From Desulfobacteraceae bacterium (GTDB lineage: Bacteria > Desulfobacterota > Desulfobacteria > Desulfobacterales > RPRI01), in contig RPRI01000043.1 of the NCBI GenBank assembly GCA_003818505.1, positions 1 to 34,318 of the forward strand: a DNA stretch of 34,318 nt, read 5' to 3'. The notes beneath the pieces were generated by a model. That model worked only from the letters and a program-made list of their open reading frames with translations. It was not told the origin of the DNA and did not search any database. Made by a program: the position numbers and the translations under genes. Below, one piece after another: positions 17,025 to 24,048 of the stretch. The stretch's first letter is position 1. Every line of letters starts with the position of its first letter.

Positions 17025-17163
17025 TTCTCCGCATCAGAGCTGCGAGGTACTTGGTATACAGAATACAGTAGTCAGAAGTCAGATTTTTTTTGAAGATATT
17101 TTATTCCACCTTCTGGATTCTGGATTCTGAATTCTGGATTCTTGCCCCGCAGCAAAGCTGCGG
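17025..17163. repeat. Dispersed repeat family 3, long copy
   Basis: The sequence from CAGAGCTGCGAGGTA through GAATACAGTAGTCAGAAGTC and TTCTGGATTCTG to CCCCGCAGCAAAGCTGCGG matches 28471-28626 over about 130 bp, with a partial inverted match at 19524-19575. It is non-coding and its function is unknown. Confidence 0.7.
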
Positions 17164-17172
17164 ACTTGTTAA

Positions 17173-17290
17173 TTGAAGCTCCCCGCAGCAAGCTGCCGGG
17201 AATCTTCACCGTAGGGAATAGTGTCTATTTTTAATTCGCTCGCTAACCCCGCAGCAGAGCTGCAAGGAATGCGCTCGCTATTTCGGTTCG
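17173..17290. repeat. Dispersed repeat family 4, copy 1
   Basis: It begins TTGAAGCTCCCCGCAGCAAG, contains AATCTTCACCGTA and GCTCGCTAACCCCGCAGC, and ends GAATGCGCTCGCTATTTCGG. It matches 17387-17507 and 23434-23555. GC-rich inverted segments (CCCGCAGCA/AGCTGCGGG-like) suggest a structured repeat. A TTATGCAAAGG fragment of MITE family 1 follows at about 17295. Confidence 0.75.
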
Positions 17291-17386
17291 GATGTTATGC
17301 AAAGGCCCAGCTGATATAGCTCCGCTCTCTGAATTACATTTAAATGCTTGTATCCAGTAGCAATAGACGTAACTGTTAGAAGCTAT

Positions 17387-17507
17387 TTGAAGCTCCCCGC
17401 CGCAGAGCGGTCGGGGAATCTTCACCGTAAGGAATATCATCTGTTTTTAATTTGCTCGCTAACCCCGCCGCAGAGCGGTCGGGGAATGCGCTCGCGCTTC
17501 GGTTCAA
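17387..17507. repeat. Dispersed repeat family 4, copy 2
   Basis: About 120 bp that repeats 17173-17290 and 23434-23555, from TTGAAGCTCCCCGCCGCAGA to CGCTTCGGTTCAA. The remainder of the gene-free interval, 17508-17690, holds no gene or site that I can support. Confidence 0.75.
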
Positions 17508-17690
17508 AACCCCGTCTGAGGCCTGACAGCTGTGTTGCAAGCCTCTTCAAAATGCTCACATACTACCGTGTATGCTGCGCTTTTTCATCGGCTTGCGCCT
17601 TGCTCTCAAACCTGATCCGAGGTTTTGAAACGGCTTCTAGTGATAAAAAAACAAGTCAAGGACATAAAAGCAATAAGCGTGCCATCATTA

Positions 17691-18089
17691 TCATAAAACA
17701 CACCCATCTTGCGAGTTTTCTTCCTTGCGTGTATCAAACTGAGATTCGGCTTCAATCACCTCTCTTCTCAGTTCCTGGATCTCCAGTTGCAATTTTTCAA
17801 ATTCATCAATTTTTCTTTTAATAAACAGCCTCGTTGCCTTCATTTTTGCCTCGATCCCTTGAGGCGTTAAAGCATACAAGTAAGCTTTCTTGTTTTTGCT
17901 GTTTTTAAAATAATCGACTTTAACAAAACCCTGATCAATGAGTGCTTTCAGTAAAAAATTAATTTTCCCCAGGCTGATATTCAGCTTCGAAGATAATCCC
18001 CGCTGCGTCAATTCAGGATTCGTCTGGATCTCCTGCAGAATCTTAAAAGATTCTTCACACTCAAGATTATTCATGGATTGCTGCGTCAT
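17691..18089 (-). CDS. MarR-family EPS-associated transcriptional regulator
   Basis: The protein has 132 residues. A winged helix-turn-helix occupies about 12-85: ESFKILQEIQTNPELTQRGLSSKLNISLGKINFLLKALIDQGFVKV, followed by the wing KNSKNKKAYLYALTPQGIEAKMKATRLF. A C-terminal helix rich in Glu/Lys/Arg (about 88-120) is probably a dimerisation coiled coil. This arrangement matches the EPS-associated MarR-like family (TIGR04176 type) found with exopolysaccharide/PEP-CTERM loci. It stands alone here between repeat clusters; a good sigma-70 promoter and a palindrome lie upstream. Start at ATG 18089; a second ATG at 18074 is possible because neither has a strong ribosome site. Confidence 0.85.
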   Translation of the reverse strand: MTQQSMNNLECEESFKILQEIQTNPELTQRGLSSKLNISLGKINFLLKALIDQGFVKVDYFKNSKNKKAYLYALTPQGIEAKMKATRLFIKRKIDEFEKLQLEIQELRREVIEAESQFDTRKEENSQDGCVL

Positions 18090-18128
18090 TTAAATATCCA
18101 GTTTGTTCATGGCATGAACACCGAATGC

Positions 18129-18157
18129 AACCTAATTAAATGACGAAGGAATGTCAA
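18129..18157 (-). promoter_or_regulatory. Sigma-70-type promoter of the MarR-like gene
   Basis: On the minus strand, TTGACA (18157-18152) is separated by 17 bases from TAGGTT (18134-18129). The predicted start is about 30 bases upstream of the gene. The -35 box is perfect and the -10 box is weak. Confidence 0.5.
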
Positions 18158-18160
18158 GAC

Positions 18161-18181
18161 GTATTTACTTCGTAAACATAC
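18161..18181. promoter_or_regulatory. Imperfect palindrome upstream of the MarR-like gene
   Basis: GTATTTAC-TTC-GTAAACATAC is an imperfect inverted repeat lying just upstream of the -35 box. It is the size and position expected of a MarR-type operator and could mediate autoregulation, but this is inferred from position alone. Confidence 0.35.
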
Positions 18182-18283
18182 TTATCCCTTATATTATAAG
18201 GTACCTGCGCTTGAAAATTAAGCTGTGTCATAAATTTGTTTCCAGAAGGATGCAACTTGATATATAATGTTATACGGCTTTGA

Positions 18284-18467
18284 TGTACTTGTAAAAAAGT
18301 CAAAATTCAGACGGCAAAGTAAAAGACTCATTATGAAAGGCGCGCAAATCTTGAGGAATGAAGTGCACCTTAAGCAGAATAACTTCCAACGAACTCATCG
18401 ATTATAATGAACGAGTTCGTCGAATATAGATTGCCGAAAACGACATAAAATTGCTTTTTACGAAGCC
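18284..18467. repeat. Dispersed repeat family 5, copy 1 (MITE-like)
   Basis: It runs from CTTGTAAAAAAGTCAAAATT through CAGACGGCAAAGTAAAAG to GCTTTTTACGAAGC; its ends are imperfect inverted repeats of the (CTTCG)TAAAAAGTC type. The second copy follows at 18480-18648. Together they fill most of the 18090-18681 gap. Confidence 0.65.
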
Positions 18468-18479
18468 GCCAACTTTAAT

Positions 18480-18648
18480 GCTTTCGTAAAAAGTCAAAAT
18501 TCAGACGGCAAAGTAAAAAGTTCAAGTTCAAGGCGTCGCGAATCCCGTGTGATGAGGCGTACTTACCGTACGCCGCAATCGCAACGGGATGAAGCGCAAC
18601 GAAGACACGATAGTGAAGCTTCAGCGCTAATCGGACTTTTTACGAAGC
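18480..18648. repeat. Dispersed repeat family 5, copy 2 (MITE-like)
   Basis: The left end CTTTCGTAAAAAGTC and right end GACTTTTTACGAAG are inverted repeats, and CAAAATTCAGACGGCAAAGT is shared with copy 1. It ends about 20 bases before the ribosome site of the crotonase-family gene, so it lies in that gene's leader. Confidence 0.7.
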
Positions 18649-18681
18649 CGTCAACTTTAATATCAAAAAAGGAGTCATACA

Positions 18682-19461
18682 ATGAGTTATGAGAACATTA
18701 TCGTTGAAATCGGGGATGATTTTGTTGCTGAAATAACACTTAATCGTCCGGGCAGCCTTAACACGTTCAATATTCCTCTTGCAAAAGAACTCAATCAGGC
18801 TCTTTGGGAACTAGACTCAGAAAACAAGGCGCGAGTAATTATCCTGAAAGGATCGGGCAAGGCATTTTGCGCCGGTATTGATATAAGCGATTTCTCAAAT
18901 AAAAGTGTTACGGAGTATCGGAACTGGATAGAGTGCATGGAAAACCCGCTGGTTACAATGAGCCGTTTGAGCAAGCCTGTTATTGCTCAGGTACATGGAG
19001 TTGCTGCGGCAAACGGAGCCGGTCTGGTGGCAGCCGCCGATCTCGCAATCGCCGGTGAAAAAGCACGTCTGGGCCTGACCGCCATCAACGTTGGGCTTAA
19101 CTGCATCGGGCCGGTAATCCCGGTCACCCGGTCCATGGGAAGAAAGAGAGCCCTTGAACTTTTATTTTATGGGGATTTGATTACGGCAAAAGAAGCATTA
19201 AGCATGGGGCTTATCAACCGAGTCGTGCCTGAAGCTGATTTAGACAAGGAAGCCCGTAACTGGGCCGCGATTCTGGCGCAAAAGAGTCCTCTGGCGCTGC
19301 AGATCGCCAAAAAGGCATTCTATGCGGCAGCGGACCTGGATTATTACAAATCTTTCGAATATATGAATGAAGCTTTTGCCCGTCTTTGCTCTACGGAAGA
19401 TGCCAAGGAAGGGATAAGCGCTTTTTTGGGAAAACGAAGTCCTGTATGGAAGCAGAAATAG
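18682..19461 (+). CDS. Enoyl-CoA hydratase/isomerase (crotonase) family protein lacking catalytic glutamates
   Basis: The protein has 259 residues, the usual crotonase length, with AGGAG seven bases before the ATG. CoA-binding and oxyanion-hole signatures are present (AFCAGIDISDF at 61-71; HGVAAANGAGLVAAADLAIAG at 105-125). At the positions of rat crotonase Glu144 and Glu164, however, the sequence reads Gly114 (ANGAG) and Ala134 (GLTAINVG). It cannot therefore do the standard Glu-assisted hydration. The local pattern INVGLNCIGPVIPVTRSMGRKRALEL resembles ECHDC3-like members with no settled activity. Other crotonase reactions (isomerase, hydrolase, decarboxylase) remain possible. It is isolated, with no fatty-acid or aromatic degradation genes beside it. 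Confidence 0.88.
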   Translation: MSYENIIVEIGDDFVAEITLNRPGSLNTFNIPLAKELNQALWELDSENKARVIILKGSGKAFCAGIDISDFSNKSVTEYRNWIECMENPLVTMSRLSKPVIAQVHGVAAANGAGLVAAADLAIAGEKARLGLTAINVGLNCIGPVIPVTRSMGRKRALELLFYGDLITAKEALSMGLINRVVPEADLDKEARNWAAILAQKSPLALQIAKKAFYAAADLDYYKSFEYMNEAFARLCSTEDAKEGISAFLGKRSPVWKQK

Positions 19462-19473
19462 AAAGAGAAAGAT

Positions 19474-19522
19474 GAAAGCTCCTGACTCCTGACTCCTGGC
19501 TCCTGGCTCCTATCTCCCGGCT
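19474..19522. repeat. Short 7-bp minisatellite (inverted relative to 23775-23982)
   Basis: GCTCCTGACTCCTGACTCCT and following units (CTCCTGG, CTCCTAT) are the complement of the GGAGNCA array at 23775-23982. It lies just after the crotonase stop codon. Confidence 0.65.
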
Positions 19523-19523
19523 T

Positions 19524-19575
19524 CCTGTATTCTGTATTCCAGATACCTCGCCGCTCTGCTGCTGGGTAGTTCATT
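19524..19575. repeat. Dispersed repeat family 3, partial inverted copy
   Basis: TGTATTCTGTATTCCAGATA and CTGCTGGGTAGTTCATTCC are the reverse complement of the start of the 28471-28626 copy. Confidence 0.6.
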
Positions 19576-19601
19576 CCCGTCGGATAAGTTTTTCCACAAC
19601 C

Positions 19602-19619
19602 ATTGTACCAAGGTACAAT
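19602..19619. promoter_or_regulatory. 18-bp perfect inverted repeat upstream of the adhesin gene
   Basis: ATTGTACC-AA-GGTACAAT is a perfect palindrome about 85 bases upstream of the adhesin ATG. It is followed by TTGACT and an AT-rich ATATATAATAAG stretch that may hold the promoter, although their spacing (14 bases) is short. It could be a regulator-binding site. Confidence 0.45.
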
Positions 19620-19704
19620 TGACTGAAAGACATAAATATATAATAAGGAGCCAGACAAAAGACTGTAAATCCAATTCAACCACATAATATAAGGAGAATT
19701 AATC

Positions 19705-22110
19705 ATGGCAAAGTCAGCAGGAACGGAAAACCAGGTCGTCGGAAAGGTTTTCATCCTTTATGGAACGGTGAAAGCCGTAGCCCCCGATGGGACAGTCCGC
19801 GTTCTGGCCCCCAACAGTCCCATTTATGCCAATGAACAAATCATCACGGGAAGCGACGGGAGCGTTTCCATCCAGTTTAGCGGCCCCCCGGTAACACAGT
19901 TGGATCTCGGCAGAATGATGGAGATTATTATTGATGAAGACGTTTACGCAGGCGTTGCGCCCGAAGTGATTACCGAAGCGGCCGCAGAGGCTGAGAAGAT
20001 TCAGGAAGCACTTCTTGCAGGGGATGGCGAGATCAATCTCGAGGCAACTGCCGCCGGCGGTGAAGGCGGAGCAGGCGGCGGCCATCCTGTTGTCAGTTTT
20101 GATCTGACAGGCAACGAGGTCACACCCGGAAGCGGCGCAGGCACGACAGGCATCACAACAACCGGAGTTGGAACACTAACCGGAACCGCTCCATATGTCG
20201 GCGTTGTCACCCTGACGGCAACGGAGTCGATCACCGAGGCGGCCGGCCAGGTAATAACTTACACAGCTACTGTTGACAATGCCCCGCAGGGCAGCGACCT
20301 GGTTCTCACGTTGAGTAACGGCGGGATCATAACAATCCTTGTAGGAGAAACATCAGGCAGCGTTGACGGCACATCGTCAGGCGATGAAGATGTCTATATT
20401 GATCCTGAAAACCTCGATGTATCAATAGCCGGAGCAACAGGCGGCAACTATGATAGTCTTGATATCTCCGACACGGCCGGCACCGCTGTGACCGACACGA
20501 TCGACACGACCTACGTCACGCTGTCTGCAGGCGACGTGAATGAGGATGCCCAGGGCGTCACCTTCACCGCCGTGATGACCAACCCCGGCGAGACGGATGT
20601 CACTATCACCACAAATCTGGGAAACATCTTTATTGCGGCTGGCGAGACTACGGGAACGCTGTTTGTCAGCACCGCCGATCCTGATGTTTACATTGACTCG
20701 AGCGGCATTACCGCCACCATATCCGCCGTCACCGGCGGGAACTTTGAGGCGGTGGACTTTGAAAACGGAACTGCGGTGGTTCAGATCACCGACACGATCG
20801 ACACCACCACGGTGAGCCTGTCAGGACCCGAATCGGTAAACGAGGGAGAATCGGCAACATACACGGTATCTGTGGATCATGCGCCTGAAACTGATATGAC
20901 CGTTAATGTTTCTTACAGCTATATCAGCGCAGAAACCGAAGATATCGTCACCAATACTGCACAGGTCACAATCCAGGCCGGTCAAACATCCACGCCGTTC
21001 TCGGTTGATACGGTAAATGATTCGATATTCGAAGGCACGGAGACTTTCGCGGTCTCCATCAGTGATCCGCAAGGCGGCAACTTTGAAAACCTGGTGCTTG
21101 GAAATGCAAGTGTCGAAACGGATATTCTTGACAACGACAGACCCCCTGAAAACGACCCGCCTCTCGATGGAGATGAGGCGCACTTTATTACCGGCAGCAA
21201 TGATGGATATTTCTATCCCGATGAAAATGAAGTGACCGGCAATGCGCTCACTAATGCAAGTGATCCGGATGGCAATCCGCTGACTGTGAGTGCGGGAACC
21301 GGGATGATTCCCGGAACATACGGCGACCTGGTATTGGAGAGTAACGGCAGCTACGTCTATACGCTGCATCCGGGCATACCGGCATTGGAGGGATCGGCGA
21401 GCGACACCTTCCATTACACCGTGTCTGACGGTGAGGGCGGGACCAATGATTCGTCTATCACGATCAATCTAACCGCAAATGAATCTGAAAACGACTTTCC
21501 TGAGGGCGGCGTAACCGCTGCGTTTGTGGACGACGAGGGTCTGGCAGATGGTATTCCGGGCGGCCTAAGCGACTACACTGACACGAATGCCGACGGTGAC
21601 AACAACGAAGCTACATTCAGCGGCACTTTACAGCACACGATTGGTGATGACGGGTACGGATCGGTCACCTTTGCCGATATGGATGGTCTGACTGGTACGG
21701 TTGGCACCGAAACGGTGACCTACGGTTGGAGCGGCGACACCTTGACGGCGACAGTGACCGGAGGTGACCGGGATGGTACAGACCTGTTCACTGTAAAGGT
21801 AGATGCGGATTCGGGTGACTACACAGTGACGCAACTGGACAACGTTCTGCATGTCTTTAACGGTATGACCATGGAGAACAATGCGCGGGCGGCTCTCACC
21901 TACACGGTGACGGACGGCAACGGCGACGAGGCCACCGGCACCCTTAATATCACCTTCGACGACGACATGCCGGGGATGATTCCTGACAGCGAATATGCAT
22001 CCTTTGGTGCCGACGGCGGCTATGGTGTCGAATCGAATGAGGGATACACCCTCATAGATAACGACGGAGACAGGCTTGATATGCTTATCGATGAGCCGGA
22101 AGCTTCTTAA
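19705..22110 (+). CDS. LapA-like surface adhesin with N-terminal retention module (compact, no RTX repeats)
   Basis: The protein has 801 residues; AAGGAG lies eight bases before the ATG. Residues 1-110 form a retention module (VVGKVFILYGTVKAVAPDGT ... VLAPNSPIYANEQIIT ... VSIQFSGPPVTQLDLGR). A LapG-type cleavage motif TAAG follows at 115-118, then a Gly-rich linker. Next come three immunoglobulin/Calx-beta-like repeats (about 155-475, each with [DE]-D-V-Y-I-D or similar strands), a VCBS/cadherin-like domain (about 480-600), and one T1SS-143-type repeat (about 605-755, VDDEGLADGIPGG ... TYTVTDGNGDEATGTL). The acidic tail ends LDMLIDEPEAS. No GGxGxD nonapeptides are visible, and the protein is far smaller than LapA. 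A terminator 23 bases downstream argues that the stop is genuine. Export by the LapB/C/E genes here is inferred. Confidence 0.88.
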   Translation: MAKSAGTENQVVGKVFILYGTVKAVAPDGTVRVLAPNSPIYANEQIITGSDGSVSIQFSGPPVTQLDLGRMMEIIIDEDVYAGVAPEVITEAAAEAEKIQEALLAGDGEINLEATAAGGEGGAGGGHPVVSFDLTGNEVTPGSGAGTTGITTTGVGTLTGTAPYVGVVTLTATESITEAAGQVITYTATVDNAPQGSDLVLTLSNGGIITILVGETSGSVDGTSSGDEDVYIDPENLDVSIAGATGGNYDSLDISDTAGTAVTDTIDTTYVTLSAGDVNEDAQGVTFTAVMTNPGETDVTITTNLGNIFIAAGETTGTLFVSTADPDVYIDSSGITATISAVTGGNFEAVDFENGTAVVQITDTIDTTTVSLSGPESVNEGESATYTVSVDHAPETDMTVNVSYSYISAETEDIVTNTAQVTIQAGQTSTPFSVDTVNDSIFEGTETFAVSISDPQGGNFENLVLGNASVETDILDNDRPPENDPPLDGDEAHFITGSNDGYFYPDENEVTGNALTNASDPDGNPLTVSAGTGMIPGTYGDLVLESNGSYVYTLHPGIPALEGSASDTFHYTVSDGEGGTNDSSITINLTANESENDFPEGGVTAAFVDDEGLADGIPGGLSDYTDTNADGDNNEATFSGTLQHTIGDDGYGSVTFADMDGLTGTVGTETVTYGWSGDTLTATVTGGDRDGTDLFTVKVDADSGDYTVTQLDNVLHVFNGMTMENNARAALTYTVTDGNGDEATGTLNITFDDDMPGMIPDSEYASFGADGGYGVESNEGYTLIDNDGDRLDMLIDEPEAS

Positions 22111-22132
22111 TCAAAACGACAACGGTTGTATG

Positions 22133-22174
22133 AAAAAACGCTGTCCGCCTTCAAAGGCGGGCGGCGTTTTTTTT
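22133..22174 (+). terminator. Rho-independent terminator after the adhesin gene
   Basis: AAAAACGCTGTCCGCC, a TTCAAA loop and GGCGGGCGGCG form a long stem followed by eight T residues, 23 bases after the adhesin stop codon. Confidence 0.85.
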
Positions 22175-22194
22175 AACCCGACAACCAGCTCCTT

Positions 22195-22248
22195 TCGTTC
22201 AGATCGTTCAGATCGTTCAGATCGTTCAGATCGTTCAGATCGTTCAGA
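22195..22248. repeat. 9-bp tandem repeat, six perfect copies
   Basis: TCGTTCAGA is repeated six times without interruption. It lies downstream of the adhesin terminator and could vary in copy number by slippage. The remaining sequence to 22360 has no gene or signal that I can support. Confidence 0.9.
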
Positions 22249-22363
22249 GCGCGAAGGACGAAGGTGTCTTTAAAGATGTCTTTATTGGAAATGACCGTTA
22301 TGTGGGTTCTTTTCCCAATAAAAAAGCACAATATGCTGAAATAACGTATAAAACAGAAAAATC

Positions 22364-22378
22364 GTCGGATATCTTTAC
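22364..22378 (+). promoter_or_regulatory. Candidate enhancer site 1 for the PEP-CTERM gene
   Basis: GTCGGATATCTTTAC is the first of three near-identical 15-bp direct repeats upstream of the sigma-54 promoter at 22696-22712; it lies about 350 bases before the expected transcription start. Confidence 0.6.
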
Positions 22379-22465
22379 GAATTATGAAATGTACATATCA
22401 TACTATGATTACATATGGTTAAGTCAAATATGATGTTCATGCGACGCAATATACTACTAAATATT

Positions 22466-22480
22466 GTCGGATTTCTTTAC
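22466..22480 (+). promoter_or_regulatory. Candidate enhancer site 2 for the PEP-CTERM gene
   Basis: GTCGGATTTCTTTAC, identical to site 3 and differing from site 1 at one base; about 250 bases before the expected start. Confidence 0.6.
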
Positions 22481-22552
22481 ATAGCCGGGAATCAGTCAAA
22501 CCCTATAGTTCTCATGAAGCGCCTGGCAGAGCCTCTTGAGCAACCACTGAGT

Positions 22553-22567
22553 GTCGGATTTCTTTAC
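22553..22567 (+). promoter_or_regulatory. Candidate enhancer site 3 for the PEP-CTERM gene
   Basis: GTCGGATTTCTTTAC, about 160 bases before the expected start. The distance is typical for an upstream activator site used by a sigma-54 enhancer-binding protein. Confidence 0.6.
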
Positions 22568-22695
22568 GTTTTTAATATCGTCATACAATCAGCATCTTAA
22601 TTCCATAGGACCTCATGACAAAGGCTGGCGGTATAAATCAATATATTCAGTGTATTATAAAAGACAACGTTTTTACCGAACTTCAATTCATCGAT

Positions 22696-22712
22696 CGGCA
22701 TGAATTTTGCTT
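22696..22712 (+). promoter_or_regulatory. Sigma-54 (-24/-12) promoter of the PEP-CTERM gene
   Basis: CGGCATGAATTTTGCTT fits the TGGCACG-N4-TTGC[AT] consensus, with GG (22697-22698) and GC (22709-22710) at the required spacing. Transcription should start near 22722, about 65 bases upstream of the ATG. Confidence 0.7.
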
Positions 22713-22788
22713 GTACTATATATAACAATCGAAAATAAAAAAATTAAGTAAACGATGACAAAAATATTGCAGAAGGAGGATGTTACTT

Positions 22789-23358
22789 ATGGTTAAATAT
22801 TTTAGAATCTTAGTACTTTTCGCAATGCTGGCGCTGCCTTTTTCCGTTCAGGCAGACACGTTGCCTATCGACGGCGGTTGGCAGTATTTTTCCTGGAATG
22901 GTCCCACGGACCCTCTGGCCCAAACAGATCCTTCCTGGGAATTTACACTCTACACCCCCACCACACTGGATATTGTGATTACAGATGGATGGATAATCGG
23001 CGATCAGTTTCACCTTACCATCACGGGCAGTATCGTAGGAGAGCAACTCAGCATCGATACTTCCGGAATCGATTACCTGCTTGACGGAACACAGACATGG
23101 GCTAATACCGGCGATTTGGCGTTGGCTAATGACTACCTCAGCGAAGGCAGCTATAACATAACCCTCGCCCCGGACGTCTACACAATCGACATCGATGTCA
23201 TCAAGTATTACGCGGACTTACTTGGAGGTGGTGATAATAATACCGGCGGTGCATTCCTCAGAGCCGACACGGTTCCCGTCCCTGAGCCTGCAACGCTCCT
23301 TCTTCTGGGCTTCGGACTTATCGGTCTGGGAGGAATCAGGAAGAAGTTCCGCTCATAA
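22789..23358 (+). CDS. PEP-CTERM sorting domain protein
   Basis: The protein has 189 residues from ATG 22789; the AGGAGG at 22774-22779 touches an earlier ATG at 22780, so only the later start has workable spacing. A signal peptide (MVKYFRILVLFAMLALPFSVQA) is followed by a beta-rich body of about 145 residues (WEFTLYTPTTLDIVITDGW, then DQFHLTITGSIVG). The C-terminal sorting signal is VPEPATLLLLGFGLIGLGGI plus the basic tail RKKFRS. Such proteins are cut by an exosortase, which is not in this window, and delivered to the exopolysaccharide/outer surface. Control by sigma-54 and the triple upstream sites is argued separately. A terminator follows. The specific function is unknown; the gene sits between the adhesin and its presumed exporter. 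Confidence 0.95.
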   Translation: MVKYFRILVLFAMLALPFSVQADTLPIDGGWQYFSWNGPTDPLAQTDPSWEFTLYTPTTLDIVITDGWIIGDQFHLTITGSIVGEQLSIDTSGIDYLLDGTQTWANTGDLALANDYLSEGSYNITLAPDVYTIDIDVIKYYADLLGGGDNNTGGAFLRADTVPVPEPATLLLLGFGLIGLGGIRKKFRS

Positions 23359-23379
23359 ATTAAGTGGTTCATTCAAACG

Positions 23380-23421
23380 ATAACAAAGGCAGGGCCTAAG
23401 CGGCCCTGCCTTTGTTATTTT
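23380..23421 (+). terminator. Rho-independent terminator after the PEP-CTERM gene
   Basis: ATAACAAAGGCAGGGCC, a TAAG loop region and GGCCCTGCCTTTGTTAT form a near-perfect stem followed by a T-rich stretch, about 20 bases after the stop codon. Confidence 0.88.
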
Positions 23422-23433
23422 CAGTTCTTCTGA

Positions 23434-23555
23434 TTGAAGCTCCCCGCCGCAGGGCGGACGGGGAATCTTCGACCGTAAGGACTTTTTATCGATTTCAGAT
23501 TCACTCGCATTCCCCGCAGCAAGCAGCGGGGAATGCGCTCGCTGTTTCGGTTCAA
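23434..23555. repeat. Dispersed repeat family 4, copy 3
   Basis: It runs from TTGAAGCTCCCCGCCGCAGG to GCTGTTTCGGTTCAA and matches 17173-17290 and 17387-17507. The sequence from 23556 to 23774 shows no gene that I can support. Confidence 0.75.
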
Positions 23556-23774
23556 CCAATTTCATTAAGCAGTTCTAAAAATCAAAAAAGCTTCTCTTTT
23601 TAAAATATAGAAATATAGGGGACGTTCATCAATATATAAGTTGACAGCCGCATTGGACGATGATTGATGGGAAAATGCACCGCGAGAATCCGGTATAGCT
23701 GCCGCAGAGGCAATTTTTCAAGGTTTTTAGAAAGGATTAACATGCCCGAGCGGGCACAACTAAGAAAGAGAATA

Positions 23775-23982
23775 CAGGAGCCGGGAGTCAGGAGGACAGG
23801 AGATAGGAGTCAGGAGTCAGGAGACAGGAGGCCGGGAGCCAGGAAACAGGAGACAGGAGCCAGGAGTCAGGAGACAGGAGCCGGGAGACAGGAGTCAGGA
23901 GCCAGGAGTCAGGAGCCAGGAGTCAGGAGCCGGGAGTCAGGAGCCGGGAGACAGGAGTCAGGAGCCAGGAGTCAGGAGCCGG
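23775..23982. repeat. 7-bp G-rich minisatellite, about 29 degenerate units
   Basis: The unit is GGAGNCA (GGAGTCA, GGAGACA, GGAGCCA, GGAGCCG). All G-rich units are on the plus strand. The open frame across it (SQESGDRRPGARKQETG-like) is an artefact of the repeat. A short inverted counterpart is at 19474-19522, so the pair brackets the adhesin and PEP-CTERM genes. Confidence 0.9.
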
Positions 23983-24048
23983 AATAACCATGATATTGTT
24001 TTTCTTCTGTATTCTGACTCCTGACTTCTCATATAAAAGCGGTCAGAT

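Noticed and set aside
22415-22600. 61-residue plus-strand ORF
   Set aside because: It spans two of the candidate enhancer sites, lacks a ribosome site and shows no protein-like pattern.
23664-23987. 107-residue plus-strand ORF with SQE/PG-type repeats
   Set aside because: It is a reading frame through the 7-bp minisatellite; composition is entirely set by the repeat.
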